Assembly (NCBI GenBank): GCA_963682175.1
Contig: OY821774.1
Location: 45,522,201 to 45,586,200, forward strand
From: Triglochin maritima
Lineage: Eukaryota > Streptophyta > Magnoliopsida > Alismatales > Juncaginaceae
Reading direction: 5' to 3'
Length of the DNA: 64,000 nucleotides
Position 1 is the stretch's first letter, and every line of letters starts with the position of its first letter. Both the position numbers and the translations under genes were made by a program. The notes beneath the pieces are model-generated. The model was not told the DNA's origin. It saw nothing but the letters and a program-made list of their open reading frames with translations, and ran no database searches. This document shows, one piece after another, positions 11,601 through 22,939 of the stretch.

Positions 11601-13061
11601 ATTGCCTCTATTAAGATTGTGTCTAAACCTTGGCAGAGAAAATTTCCCCCCTTCAACTGATCCACCAACTATGAAACAAGGAACTCATGGTATTTGGACT
11701 GATACTTCTGGTGTGGCTAGAGGATGGGTTCTATGTGGTTCTGCTCTATCTGGCAAGGAATATGTGAGTCCGTATTTCTTTATATGCAAGTAATGCAACC
11801 AAAGTAGAGACATACAAAATATTTCCCAATTGACCAATTCATAAAAACTGTCTGTATTATTGCTCCAATCAATTTGTTCTAGGCTCCAAACTTTTTAACT
11901 GTTTACACTTTTAACTTATATCTAGGTTATAAAATATGAGGTCTTTCTTGTGCATGATTTACAGGATTTGTTGGTAAAATTTGTGAAGATGACTGGTGGT
12001 TCACTCTCAAAGGACTGTAAATCAAATGTGACACATGTCATTGCATCTACTGATGAATTTGGTGCATGCAGCAGAACACTGAAATTTCTCCTAGGTGTTT
12101 TAACTGGAAAGTGGATTATCAAAATCGACTGTAAGTTTAATGACATCATTATTTCTTGTGTTGCTTATTGCTTATAATGGTATCGCCTTGACTATTGTTT
12201 GAAAACTTTGATAAGGTTCCAATGATCTGATCACGGAGGTTCTCATAGTATACTGTTATCCCATGAATCTTCTTTTCTCCTTTTCGCAATCAATTTTTTT
12301 CCTGAGGTGTATTTTCATTATTGATATTTATAGTATATCTATCATTTATTGTATCACTAAGTTTCCTAAACTAAATAAATTTCTTTTTTTACTGGTTTCT
12401 GGTTAAAGCTTGGACCATAAGCCATGTAATATTAATTTGCTTATTTTGTGTCATATTGCTAGGGATAAAAGCTTGCATAGAGGCTTCACAGCCTGTTCCT
12501 GAAGACTTCTATGAAATTAGCCATGATATTCATGGCTTTTTTGATGGTCCCAAAAGTGGAAGAACTAAACTCTTGCAAAAGGTATCCACTGTCACATTCT
12601 CACTCATTCATCATTTAAATAGGAAGCTGCATTTGTTTACCCACTCTAACCTTAAGAAGGTCTTCACTTTTAATTTTACACATCAAAATCTATTGGTGGC
12701 TAACTTTTTGTGAACACTACAGGAACCTTCACTCTTTAGTGGATCAAGATTTTATCTAAGTGGTGAATACGTGCCTTCCTACAGAGGATATCTAGAGGAG
12801 CTTATAGCACTAGGTGGTGGTACCATGATGGAGAAAACTGAGCTGTTGGGTTATGGTCTCAGAGAAGTCAACACAACATCATTTGTTGTTTACAGTAAGG
12901 ATCCTCCCGCAGAGTGCACTCCCAGAGAAAGTGTAGAGGTGATTCAGGAGAGATTGGAAGAGGCAAGAGCTTTGGCAAGTGACAGTTGCTCCTTAGTTGT
13001 CTGTCACACATGGCTTTTGGATTCTATTGCTGCTTGCAAGCTGCAACCTTTGCCAAATTGA
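8617..13061 (+). CDS. BARD1: BARD1 homologue: RING, extended PHD and two BRCT domains
   Basis: Nuclear BRCA1-partner RING protein (E3 ligase subunit, DNA repair and meristem gene control in plants). I model 13 exons: 8617-8711, 9014-9067, 9147-9217, 9299-9406, 9494-9717, 10134-10514, 10585-10685, 11115-11301, 11386-11501, 11637-11763, 11965-12130, 12463-12581, 12723-13061. All junctions are GT-AG and phases join to 695 aa, close to the size of known plant BARD1. RING C3HC4: C29, C32, C44, H46, C49, C52, C63, C66 (CPLC, CNHLYC, SSC, CAVC), split over exons 1-3. A Ser/Lys-rich linker follows. The extended PHD is at about 300-425 (CVFC, CSQCGKKGAALGC, FHPSC, FCPTHS). BRCT1 is at about 474-565 and BRCT2 at about 590-695 (CHTWLLDSI). 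The NPCVLHLQKMELELKCPLC start fits BARD1 better than BRCA1. Intron 4 (87 nt, no frame effect) is the least certain junction. Confidence 0.9.
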
Positions 13062-13460
13062 GATTTTTGGAATATGTTGCAGATGCACTTCTTATTTGAC
13101 CTTGTCTTCATTTGATACTGTTGTCAACTTGAGATGCATTGCCTGTTTTACTTGTAATGCCTTTTTATCAGATCCATATTTAAACTCAGGAATTCTATAG
13201 TGAGCTTGTGGTTTATTTTTTTTTAAATTAAGCTCTACAATTTGAAATCTACCTTACAATATCTACCACATTACAATCCAAAATCACATAAACTCAATTC
13301 GTTATTATATGTTGACAAAAGATGAATAATACAGAACTAGTTTGTAATATCCTTAGATGTTTTGGGCTGCATGCATGCGCTACACTAGTGTTTTGAAATG
13401 TTGCCCGATGTGGCCGTATATGTGGATGTGGGTGTGATGTTGGGGGATGCGTATCGCATA
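13062..13460 (+). other. BARD1 3' flank
   Basis: T-rich sequence follows the BARD1 stop and probably includes the 3' UTR up to about 13200. I see no polyadenylation signal I would insist on. From about 13380 the sequence is GT-rich up to the Copia LTR. Confidence 0.4.
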
Positions 13461-13734
13461 TGTTGAAATTTGTTTACATTTATTAAACATGCAGAATCAG
13501 GTTAAAATGATCAACCGATGGAGGAGTTTGATCGACCGATTATAATAGGAGCTCATTAATGTTGATGCTCGGTCGACTAGTGGAGAAGCCCGGTCAACCG
13601 GAATTATCAGGCACTTTTGGATGTTGGGTTCAGTCGACCAGTGTTGGATATGGTTCAATCGAAAATAACAGAGATTTTCTTGGAGTTAGGAACGATTGAC
13701 CGATGGTGATTTCGGTTGATCGAAAATTATTCAC

Positions 13735-14900
13735 GGGCACATAGAGAAAGATATCTATATGAAGCAGCCGAATGTGTTCATTACACAAGGCAAAGAAGGG
13801 CAAATTTGCAAACTGAAGAAGTCCCTTTATGAACTTAAGCAGTCGCCAAGGCAGTGGTACAAAAGGTTCGATACATTTATGTTAGAGCATGACTTTGTAC
13901 GTTGCGACTATGATAGCCGGGTTTACTTGCTGAGTCTTTGAGACGGGTCACACATGTTCTTACTCTTGTATGTTGATAACGGCTAAGGAGATGAAGCATA
14001 TAAATGATCTCAAACAGAAGCTTCATGGGAAGTTTGAGTTGAAAGACCTCGGGAGTGTCAATAAAATTCTCGGTATGAAAATCTCCAAGGATACCGAAAA
14101 AAGTGAAATCTTGTTCACTCAAAGGAGTTATATCTGGAAAATACTCGAGAGGTATAATCTCGAGAATGCCAAGCAAGTGACCACACCTATTAGCACTCAC
14201 TTCTAGCTCTCGTTGAAGTGCAACCCCTCTATTGAAAAAGAAAGGAGAGATATGAAGAGATTTCCATATGCTAGTGTAGTCAGATTCGTTATGTATGCTA
14301 TGATTTGCACTTGGCCTGCAAGACATTTCACACGCAGTTAGCCTCGTGAGTCGTTATATGACTAACCCAGGAAATGAGCACTGAGAGGCGTTGAAGTGGT
14401 TGTTGAGGTACCTGAAGGGAACCACTAATGTTAGCTCGAAGTTCACCAGATATGGAATACAAAGGCAGGTGGAGGGGTACGTCGATTCAGATTATGCTGG
14501 TGATCTGGATAAACGGAAGTGCAAAACAAGGTACGTATTCACTTTAGGTGGAGGATCCATTCTCTAACATACTACTGCACTGTCTACGACAGAAGTGGAG
14601 TACATGGCAGTTATATGGTAGAAGGGGTTGATAAGTTATTTGGGGATGGAACATGAAGTGACTAAATTGCATTGCGATAGCCAAAGCGCAATTTATCTAG
14701 CCAAAGATTAAACATTTCATTCAATGACCAAACATATTGAAGTAAGGTACCATAAAATCAGGGAATAGATCAAGGAAGGCCAGATTATTCTCCAGAAGAT
14801 TGATACGAGAGAGAATCTGGCAGTTATGATGACCAAGGTGGTCAGTCGAGAGAAGTTCGAGTTGCACTCGAAGCTTCTCAATGTCCTCAGAAAGTGAGAA
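13735..14900 (+). pseudogene. Copia reverse transcriptase C-terminus and RNase H, broken
   Basis: The RT region is recognisable from DIYMKQP…ICKLKKSLYELKQSPRQWYKRF (13750-13870). The catalytic YVDD motif near 13970 has lost residues through a small deletion that also shifts the frame. The connection domain (HINDLKQKLHGKFELKDLG, LGMKISKD, 13990-14100) and RNase H fragments (EGYVDSDYAGDLDKRK near 14475-14520, LHCDSQSAIYLAKD near 14660-14710) follow, with many stops and frame changes. Confidence 0.85.
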
Positions 14901-15049
14901 GAAGGAGCGTTCTAAGGGGTAGCGCCAACGGTGCTTCATGGAAACATGAAGGAAGCAGGTAAGAAAACAACTCAGGTAACAAATCTAAACCAAGGTGGAG
15001 ATTGTTGAAAATTGGTTTACATTTGTTAAGCATGCAGAATCAGGTTAAA

Positions 15050-15390
15050 ACAGTTGACCGGTGGAGGAGTTCGGTCGACCGATTTTAACAGGAGCTCACG
15101 AATGTGGATGTTCGGTCGACTAGTGGAGAAGCCCGGTCGACCGGAATTATCAGGCACTTTTGGATGTTGGGTTCAGTCGACCAGTGTTGGATATGGTTCG
15201 ATCGAAAATAACAGAGATTTTCTTGGAGTTAGGAACGATTGACCGATGGTGATTTCGGTTGACCGAAAATCGGTTATGGAGCTGAAGAATTTCAGGACGG
15301 TAGACCGGGGAGGGAGTCGGTCAACCGAAATTAACAGGAAGTATTCCTGTTAACCGGATGGTCGACCGTTTGAAGAATCCGGTCGATTGT
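15050..15390. repeat. Paired palindrome array in the Copia 3' LTR (shorter twin at 13508-13727)
   Basis: GGTCGAC-type motifs come in pairs whose matched ends are at 15058/15079, 15120/15141, 15181/15206, 15243/15263, 15305/15325 and 15366/15387 (21, 21, 25, 20, 20, 21 bp). Most pairs are followed by an A/T-rich AACAG or ATCAGG tag, giving a composite unit of about 60 bp. The same layout is in the 5' LTR fragment. Confidence 0.85.
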
Positions 15391-15847
15391 TGCACACGTT
15401 TTCTGTGAGATTTTGCATGTATTTTGAGTTGTCTATTTAAGAGATCCTTTGCCGTATTTGTAAAGAAAGTACTATTCTTATTTTCTTCATTGAGTATTGA
15501 GAGATTATGACTAGAGAGAGATCTAGAGTGCTTTGGGGGACAAATTGTTTTCATAAACTTGTAATCTCTGTTGCTTCTCTTGTTGGAGAAGCAGAAAAAG
15601 GAAAGGAAACCCGTAGGAGACCCCCGAAGAACGTATGCATGTTACCGAATCTTGTAAATCACGTGTGTCGTGATTGTTTTAGGTGTGAGTTCGTTATTGC
15701 TTGTTTATTTCATTTTGTGTGTGTGTTTCTTGTTGAATGATATAGTAAAGTGCTCGGATCGCAACAACGACGTCGTTAGAAGTCCATTGAACATTTTCAT
15801 GTATTTTACGGTTGGAGATGTTAAAGTGAATACGAAGAAACGAAGGA

Positions 15848-15853
15848 TATAAA
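15848..15853 (+). promoter_or_regulatory. TATA box of RNP copy A
   Basis: TATAAA in GGATATAAATGCAAAAA, 101 bp before the ATG. It is conserved in copy B at 26521-26526. Confidence 0.65.
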
Positions 15854-15925
15854 TGCAAAAAGCCCGCGAAGAGTGACCCAACAAACAACCTGAAATCCCT
15901 TTCTTTCCAACAAAACCCGACGGAG

Positions 15926-15938
15926 AAACCCTAACCCT
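15926..15938 (+). promoter_or_regulatory. Telo-box in the leader of RNP copy A
   Basis: AAACCCTAACCCT lies 11 bp before the ATG. Copy B has the same motif at 26606-26618, slightly longer. Confidence 0.65.
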
Positions 15939-15948
15939 CCGACGAGCG

Positions 15949-17865
15949 ATGGATTCGGACCAAGGGAAGCTGTTCATCGGGGGAATCTCGTGGGAAACGT
16001 CGGAGGAGGGTCTGAAGGACTACTTCTCCAAGTACGGCGAGGTCACGCAGGCCGTCATCATGAAGGACAAGCTCACCGCTCGTCCCCGCGGCTTCGGCTT
16101 CGTCGTCTTCGCCAATACCTCCATCCTAGATCTCGTCCTCGACGACAAGCACGTCATCGACGGCCGAAACGTAAGTGCACTCTCGCGGTCCCAAGATTTC
16201 AGCATTTTTTGTTTTTTTTTGTGGGATTTACGTTTTTTTTTGTTTGCTTTTCTTGGTGTTTGTGGTTTGGTTTTCGGTCCAAAGATTTGATTTTGGTCTT
16301 CTTTATAAAAAATTAGGGGGTTGTCTACAATATTTGATCTAAAATGTTGAACTTTTTTTGTCGTTGTTTTCGGTTTAGGGTTTTGTCTTTGTTGTCCTTT
16401 AATATTGTGGTTTAATGATTGGTACTGAAAAGAGTCTGATCTCTCAACTGTTGTAATACTCGTGTTATGTGTTTCTATTATTTTTGCTTGATTTATTTGT
16501 GCGTACGGTTTTTTTTTGGTTTAAATATTTGACTATGTACTATAGTGTTTGAGTTTGGTGTAAGGTTTTCATCACACTGAACTTTGTTGCATCACACGTT
16601 CCATGTTTTTCATCTACCTTTGCGATCTCTTTGTGGTACTCAAATCACACGTTCCATGTTTTACCTCAAAGGACCAAGTTTGCCAATCATATGTGTTGAT
16701 TGATTGTATTTTTATTAAATGAATTAGTGAATATTTCATTGTGTTCTGCCTGTTGCCTGTTGTGTCCTTCCAGGTAGAAGCCAAAAGGGCCCTGTCGAGG
16801 GATGAACAGCATACATCTGCAAGATCATCAAACAACTCGGGCAGAGGTATGGGCGGAGGTTCTGGTGACAACACCAGGACCAAGAAAATTTTCGTGGGTG
16901 GCTTGCCTCCTACTCTTAGTGAAGATGGGTTCCGTCAATATTTTGAGAATTACGGTACAGTTACTGATGTAGTTGTAATGTATGACCAATCAACACAACG
17001 TCCGCGAGGGTTTGGGTTCATCTCGTTTGATACAGAAGATGCTGTCGACCAAGTCCTCCACAAGTCATTTCACGATTTAAATGGAAAACTTGTGGAAGTT
17101 AAGAAGGCTCTGCCCAAGGACGCAAACCCCAGCAATGGTGCTTCTAGCGCCCGTTCAATGGGCAACGGCTCCTACAATTCGTATGGTTCCAATCACAATG
17201 CAAATTCATATGATGGCGGAATGGACAACAACAGGTATGGGCAAACACCTGCCCCGGGTGGTTATCCCGGATATGGTCCTTCAGGGTATGGTGCTCAAGC
17301 CTATGGATATGGAGCAGCGGCTGGCTATGGTGGTTATGGTATGGGTGGTTATGGAGGTGCTGCTGTGGCTGGCTATGGACCTCCTGCAGCCTATGGAAAT
17401 CCCAATGCTTCAGCAGGAGGTTATGGAGGTGGGCCCAGGATCCCTTATAACAATCAAGCTGCTTATGGTGCAAGCGCAGGCTATGGTGGTGGGAATCCTG
17501 CTGCCTCAACTGGTCTTTGCCCTGGTGGAGCAGCTTATGGAAATCCAGGATATGGGTATGGTGGTTATGGTGGGAGTGATGGATCATATTCTAGCCAAGG
17601 TGGATATGGTGCTGCTGGGCGTGGAGGTAATGGTGGTCCAACTGGTGCATCAGCCGGAGGTGGTGGAGATCAAAGAGCTGGTTCTGGTTATTTCGGTAGT
17701 GGTTATGGTGATGCTAATGTTAATTCTGGCTACCCTAATTCATGGACGTCGGATCCCTCCCAAGCTGGTGGAGGTTACGGTGCTGGTCAGGTGGATGGTG
17801 TTGGTGGCCCTGGGAGTTATGGAGGAGGATATGATGCTGCTCAAGCCAGACAATCTGCACAGTAG
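15949..17865 (+). CDS. hnRNP-like RNA-binding protein with two RRMs and a Gly/Tyr-rich tail, copy A
   Basis: Two exons, 15949-16170 and 16774-17865, with GT-AG intron 16171-16773 in phase 0; 437 aa. RRM1 is at about residues 6-80 (KLFIGG as RNP2, RGFGFVVF as RNP1), with the intron splitting its end. RRM2 is at about 111-187 (KKIFVGG, RGFGFISF). From about 190 the tail is a low-complexity GYG/GGY-rich domain with Asn and Ser, as in plant homologues of hnRNP A/B. Likely role: nuclear and cytoplasmic mRNA binding, splicing, export or granule formation. The start is fixed by MDSDQGKLFIGG, the standard N-terminus of the family. Compared with copy B, RRM1 has FANTS for FADPS and DDKH for NDKH. The Copia LTR ends ~155 bp upstream, so only a short proximal promoter is shared with copy B. 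Confidence 0.95.
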
Positions 17866-19950
17866 TTATTCTCACCGTATGGATTCAATCCTTCTCGTGC
17901 CACTCAATCTGCTCATGCCTTCGGCATTGCAAAGCACGTCCAGCACTGGTTGGGGTGCTCAAAATTTATTATCTTATAAGTAATGCCTATTTGTGTTTGA
18001 AACTTCTTTCTCTCTACATTTTTAGTACTAAGTAATTGAGGAATATATATTCCTTTGGCTGTTCTGTCTTTTGATCTTTAAGTTTAAGTATGAGGTCCGT
18101 AGTAGTAGTTGTATTGCTACTATTCTATTATAATTTATTCTCCATAATGTGTTGCTCATATTTCTTTTTTTCTGTTTCCCATCAAATATGCATAGCTGAT
18201 AGAGTTTTTTTTTGGGTTCAAAGGACAACAGAAATGTAGAGTTTATTTGCTTTAATCTGAGGATTTAGGTGTTGGCTTGTGCTTACAGTTCTTTAGTGCT
18301 ATTAATAGAGTTTGTTTGATGAAGCACGATATGGTAAAAGTAGATGCTCAGTTGCCTTCACTTCTCACTGGTGGAATACATTGTTATCCAGCTTAGATGT
18401 TGGACGCTGCTAACAGATTCTTGGATTTATGTGACAAAGATGTAGACTGTCATGCAGTTGATTGTCATTTGGTAATGATAAAGAGTAGTGGCCTTGAATT
18501 GTTGCCTTTTTTTGTAACGATAAGGATGAATGGAAATGCCTGTAAGTTAGACTAGCAGCTGAATATCAGATACGGAAATCATAGTAGTTAAGTTTTATTT
18601 GCTAGAGGAATAATGCATTATTTCCTTTTCTATTTCCCTTTTCTCAGGGGTGCTGCATTATTTGGTAAAGCATGTGCTGGCATATTCGATAAAACCTGTG
18701 CTGCTTGGTTCGGGCAATGGGAAGTTTGGCAGTTGCAGCACGAGGTTGTGGCTAACTGCTTACATGGTGTTTAAGCGTGTTAATGGGAAACCCAGATTGA
18801 TCCTTTTGACAAGTGGCGTGATGAGGAGCAGCACCTCCTGGATTCACTCCTGTCTGGGAACTGCACAGGTTGTTTTGGTATGTCAAAATGGTACTTTGAA
18901 ATCCTTAGGCATGTTAGTGTTCCCAATTTAGCAGTGGTTACTATTTTACTAATAAGGCAGTGCCAGATTACTAGTTTAACTATTTGGACGTTACCGGTAG
19001 TTTTTGGTTTTTTTAATCTCATGACATATATTGAGTTTGAGTGCCTTATATGTGCTTAGTTCTCTTTGTAGTTATAGCTATCAATTTATTTCTGATTGCC
19101 AGCTCTTTCATATTGTAGTACTGCCGATTAGTATACTTATTATTCCAAAATGTCTTGCTAGTAGTTATCCCAGATTTGTAGATTCTTTCATTATCGAAAA
19201 TATAGAGATCATAAAGTCTAGTTCACCGCTGCTAATTATCAGACACTTTACAATTTCCATACATCTTCAAAGTGTCGAAGTAGTAAATACTGGTTATCTA
19301 TGAAGGCTGTAGGCTAGTACCGAAATCGTAGAGGCAGTATTTGACACCATTTGCTTGTGCTCAGATTTACCAGCTGATTGCAACCCTTGATTGAGTCTGG
19401 ATTGCTGGAGTTTGCGGTTGCGAGTTGCACTCCCTACTGGATATCTGTCACCTGTTTTGATTGTTGTTTCTGATGCTCTCTGTTTTCTTGTATTGTTGTT
19501 TGTTGTGGCTTTAGTGAGAATGTGAGAGAGGCTGTGAACCAAAGTGAAATTACAGATTTAAAATTCTCCAGTCTAAATGCTGTTCTGAACTCATATATGA
19601 TTTTAGCAAGTCGTCAAGAGAAGTGTCTTTTACCGATCGTTGACAGTTGGAGCTGGTGTGTGGTTGTATGTTTCATTTTAATCGATGTGTGTAAGGTTCC
19701 TTAACCTAAGATCAGTGGAAAGATATTGTGATACTGGAAATCTTAAGGGCTCTTTCGGTTACCCAGGACATCTGATAGTGCCTTCTGTTGAGATTTCAAT
19801 ATGGTTTCAAGATGTGGTTTGGTTCTTCATTCATGTTTACAAAGGTGTTTTTTGCACGGTTTCTACTTTTGGCATGAAACTTATGAGAGAACTGAGCAAA
19901 GGTTCTCTAAATAAGTAGCATGGCAGTTTATGTTTGAAATGATATCATAT
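17866..19950 (+). other. 3' flank of RNP copy A, conserved in copy B
   Basis: About 2 kb after the stop is collinear with 28605-30800 downstream of copy B, with small indels. It includes a splice-acceptor-like CTTTTCTCAG before GGGGTGCTGCATT (18640-18660) and a block to 18940. Both copies carry the same TAA in the most coding-like frame of that block, and indels shift the others, so I read it as 3' UTR or spliced 3' UTR sequence, not a separate gene. Confidence 0.55.
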
Positions 19951-20099
19951 CTTTTGCTTCAAATGTAGACACTTTTTTGTTTTTGTGTTTGGTGTACACT
20001 ATTTTCCAAAACAGAGCTTTAGTTTACGTTCAAGTATGAACACATGCAGGAATGGATTGCATCCACTCTTCAGATATGTTTGTTTCTCATGATTCAAGA

Positions 20100-20613
20100 G
20101 TTGGTATGTGTACATGGAGAGAAGGCACAAAAAAATGCTAGATAGATACAAATCCCGAGCAGACCTCCCAACCCATAGTCAGGAATTGAACCGTATCACT
20201 TGAAAGCACACGAGCTCAAAGTTCGGTTCAACCGACTCGTTTAATCCTCTGGGGTTGCAGTATGCCCTCCAATATCTGTAAGACGTTATGAAGTTACAGA
20301 TTATAAAGCCTAGATTCATCGTTTCACGGTCAAGCTCAACTTATAGGAGGTGCCGCTTCCGATGAGCCCAATTGGTAATCTGTGGCTTTCAATGGCTTGG
20401 TTACTAGTTCAATACTAGATATGTCACTTCATAGTTGGTTTATTGGTGTCCAAGGTAGTACCAAAGTTCATTAGGAGATTCTCTCTTTGCCATATCATTA
20501 TCCATAGCAAAGGTAAGCCAAACTACTTTTACTCGAACCGGGTGGGAACTTCTATTGATGCTTTGGGGTACTGTTTCATCTATGTATTGGTGGCCAACCT
20601 AGTACCAGAGTAG
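20100..20613. other. Unassigned sequence before Harbinger element 1
   Basis: The block is not shared with the RNP copy B flank and has no long reading frame. It has repeat-like wording (GAATTGAACC, GTTCGGTTCAACCGACTCG) and may be an old insertion, but I cannot name it. Confidence 0.35.
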
Positions 20614-21020
20614 TTAGGTCATCCCAACGAGCGATCTTGTTTTAAAGATTACAACCATCATTCTCTTATCCACAACAATTTCTCTTTCTTCCTCGTCAGC
20701 ATAATCTTTACTCACACAATCTTTACATTATTCGCTTCTCAATAGTGATCTTATCTCAGTACTTTCTATTTTCTTCACCTCACTTTTTTCTCTATTATTT
20801 TATGTTTACTCTCAACAATCAATATATAACTTAATTCACTTACATCACTTAATGTAATTAATTAATAATTGCGAAAATTAACAATATTAATTAATAATCC
20901 CGAAAATTCAAAACAAATATTATTAAATATTAATAATGTATAACAATAATTTAAGCTACAAATAATTAAAACATGATTAAATAAATTACATTCACATTCA
21001 TCATTTTGTCCAAAACGATC

Positions 21021-22329
21021 TCATATGTTCTCGACCAAGTCATTCTTCAAAGCCAAATGTTTAACTCTATCATGAACCCGATCTCTATTATCCAAGTATG
21101 CGTTAATATCCACAATACGATCGAAGGAGTACCAGAAATGCTCATCGTTGGATCTTCTTCTTCTTCTTCTGCGTTGATGTTGTTCCTTTGACAAATTCGG
21201 TTGTATCCGCGTGGTCATAAGAGTTATTCATCCTCCACTATCATATTGTGCTTTATGATGCATGCAGTCATTATTTTGTTTAGCAAATCCGAATTCCATG
21301 CAAGAGACGGGGTCCTGACTATTGCAAATTTTGATTGAAACACTCCAAATGCCCGTTCTACATCCTTATGGGCTGCCTCTCGACGTTGGACAAATAGTCT
21401 ATCCTTACAATTTGCAGAAGAATAATTAACTGGATAAATGCCGCCCACTGTGGATAGATATCATCTGTTAGATAGTATGTTATATCGTATTGGTGATTGT
21501 TCACCACAAAGTTTACTGATGGTGCTTGTCCTTCTCGGACGTCATTAAAAACATGTGATCAATGTAGTACATTCAAATCGTTGCACAAACGTGCAATACC
21601 ACAAAAATAATGCAAAAATCCAGAGATCGTAGGATGCTACTGCTTCAAGGACATCTATTGCCTTTCCACTACGTCCCTGATATTGTACTTTCCAAAGTAG
21701 CAAGACAGTTTTCCACTGCCAGTGCATGTAATCAATGCTCCCAATCATTCCTGGAATTCCATGTCTCTCTTCGACATGAAGAAGTCTTGTTAAGTCTGTT
21801 GTTGTTGGCCTTCGAAGGTATACCTCACCGAAGTTGGCAATGAGACCTTCTGCGAATTTTCGCAGAGATGTTCGCGGTTCCCTCACCAAGACACAAGTAT
21901 TCATCGACTATAGTCGTGGTGTATTTTTGAATCCAGAGATTCCAAGCTTACCCATGGCATCATGTCGTCGTTGGAAGAAGACATCGGAGGACTCGAGGGC
22001 AGTGACTACCCGAAGAAATACGGGTTTAGTCATTCTGAATCTTCTTTTGAACACTCAATCAGAATACACAGGATTTTATACAAAGTAATCATTCAAAAGA
22101 CAATTGTACCCCATTCCCTAACTCTTTCGGTGTTGCCATAACTATTGGGTCGTGATCCCCGCTGTCTTGAGTTGGAACCTTTAAGTGCTTGTGTTAACTC
22201 ACCCCTCATATCGGTAAGGATTTGCTCAAACTACTCGTATCTTGCACGAAAGTTGTCATTATCAGAACCTGATGATGAAGAGTCTGGGCTTACAGAATAC
22301 AAAGACGAGTAATCAAAATCGGAAGTCAT
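21021..22329 (-). pseudogene. Harbinger element 1 transposase (DDE superfamily), broken
   Basis: The frame starts at 22329 with MTSDFDYSSLYSVSPDSSSS. The DDE domain is recognisable from GEVYLRRPTTTDLTRLLHVE, GIPGMIGSIDYMHWQWK (first catalytic Asp in GSID, about 21760) and QYQGRSGKAIDVLEAVASYDLWI. The block with the catalytic Glu is RREAAHKDVERAFGVFQSKF (21360-21420). The C-terminus ends LALKNDLVENI at 21021, like Harbinger element 2. There are in-frame stops near the N-terminus and deletions around 21900-22080. Confidence 0.85.
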
Positions 22330-22414
22330 TTCGACAAAGTGGTGGAAGATGTCTTAAGCGTTTGTAGGTAAGGTGATTGAAGTATGTGTGGGTAAAGAGG
22401 TTGAGTTATTTGTA

Positions 22415-22870
22415 CTTAAGGAGAAAGGAGTCGCGAATGAGGGAAAGGAGTCATTGGGTCACGAGAAAGGCAACTTCAGGCTTGGGGAAAAGATTCCTCA
22501 GGTCACGACAAAGGAATTTTCGGGTCCCGAGAAAAGAGTTGGGTCGTGAGAAAGGAGATGTTGGGTCACGAGAAATGCAACTTTGGGATAGGGGAAAAGA
22601 TTCCCCGGGTCACGACAAATGAATCTTCGGGTCGCGAGAAAGGAGTCGTTGGGAAGGGAGAAAGGAGTCGTTGGGTCACGAGAAAGGAGTCGTCGGGATG
22701 GGAGAAATGAGTCGTTGGGTCATGAGAAAAACAACTTCGGGATAGGAGAAATGATTACTCCGGTCACGACCAAGGAATCTTCGGGTCAAGAGAAATGAGT
22801 CGTTGGGTCATAGGAAATGAGTCGTTGGGTCACGAGAAAAGAGTCGTCTGGATAAACAAAAATGACTTCG
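22415..22870. repeat. ~22-25 bp minisatellite in the divergent promoter of Harbinger element 1
   Basis: About 18 imperfect copies of a unit like GAAAGGAGTCGTTGGGTCAC fill the space between the start of the transposase (22329, minus) and the start of ORF1 (22940, plus). Confidence 0.85.
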
Positions 22871-22939
22871 AAATAGTATAAAGGAATGGTTGGGTTACGA
22901 GAAGGAGTACACTGATAATCTAAACTTCATTGATTTGCA

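Larger units (their letters stand above)
13461..15793 (+). mobile_element. Internally deleted Ty1/Copia retrotransposon
   Basis: A 5' LTR fragment (13461 to ~13727) starts TGTTGAAATTTG. It is followed directly by the C-terminal half of a Copia polyprotein. A purine-rich tract (AAGGTGGAGATT, about 14993-15002) lies against the 3' LTR (15003 to ~15793, TGTTGAAAATTGG…TTGAACA). Gag, protease, integrase, the start of reverse transcriptase and the rest of the 5' LTR are missing. I find no target duplication. The 3' end lies about 155 bp upstream of the start codon of RNP copy A. Confidence 0.85.

Noticed and set aside
8617..13061. BRCA1 instead of BARD1
   Set aside because: The joined protein is 695 aa, shorter than plant BRCA1, and the NPxVLHxQKxELELKCPLC start and domain spacing fit BARD1.
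13461..15793. A functional Copia element
   Set aside because: Most of the internal region is deleted, the YVDD region is damaged and stops are frequent.
17081..17983. Long second-frame reading frames across the Gly-rich exon of RNP copy A (also 27994-28683 in copy B and minus-strand ones)
   Set aside because: They are shadows of the GGY-codon repeats of the real frame and have no family match.
18650..18931. A small gene downstream of RNP copy A, with counterpart at 29396-29725
   Set aside because: The frames differ between the two copies because of indels, and the frame that stays similar has a shared stop.
20200..20260. tRNA or SINE promoter in GTTCGGTTCAACCGACTCG
   Set aside because: No A box/B box pair at the right distance and no cloverleaf could be drawn.
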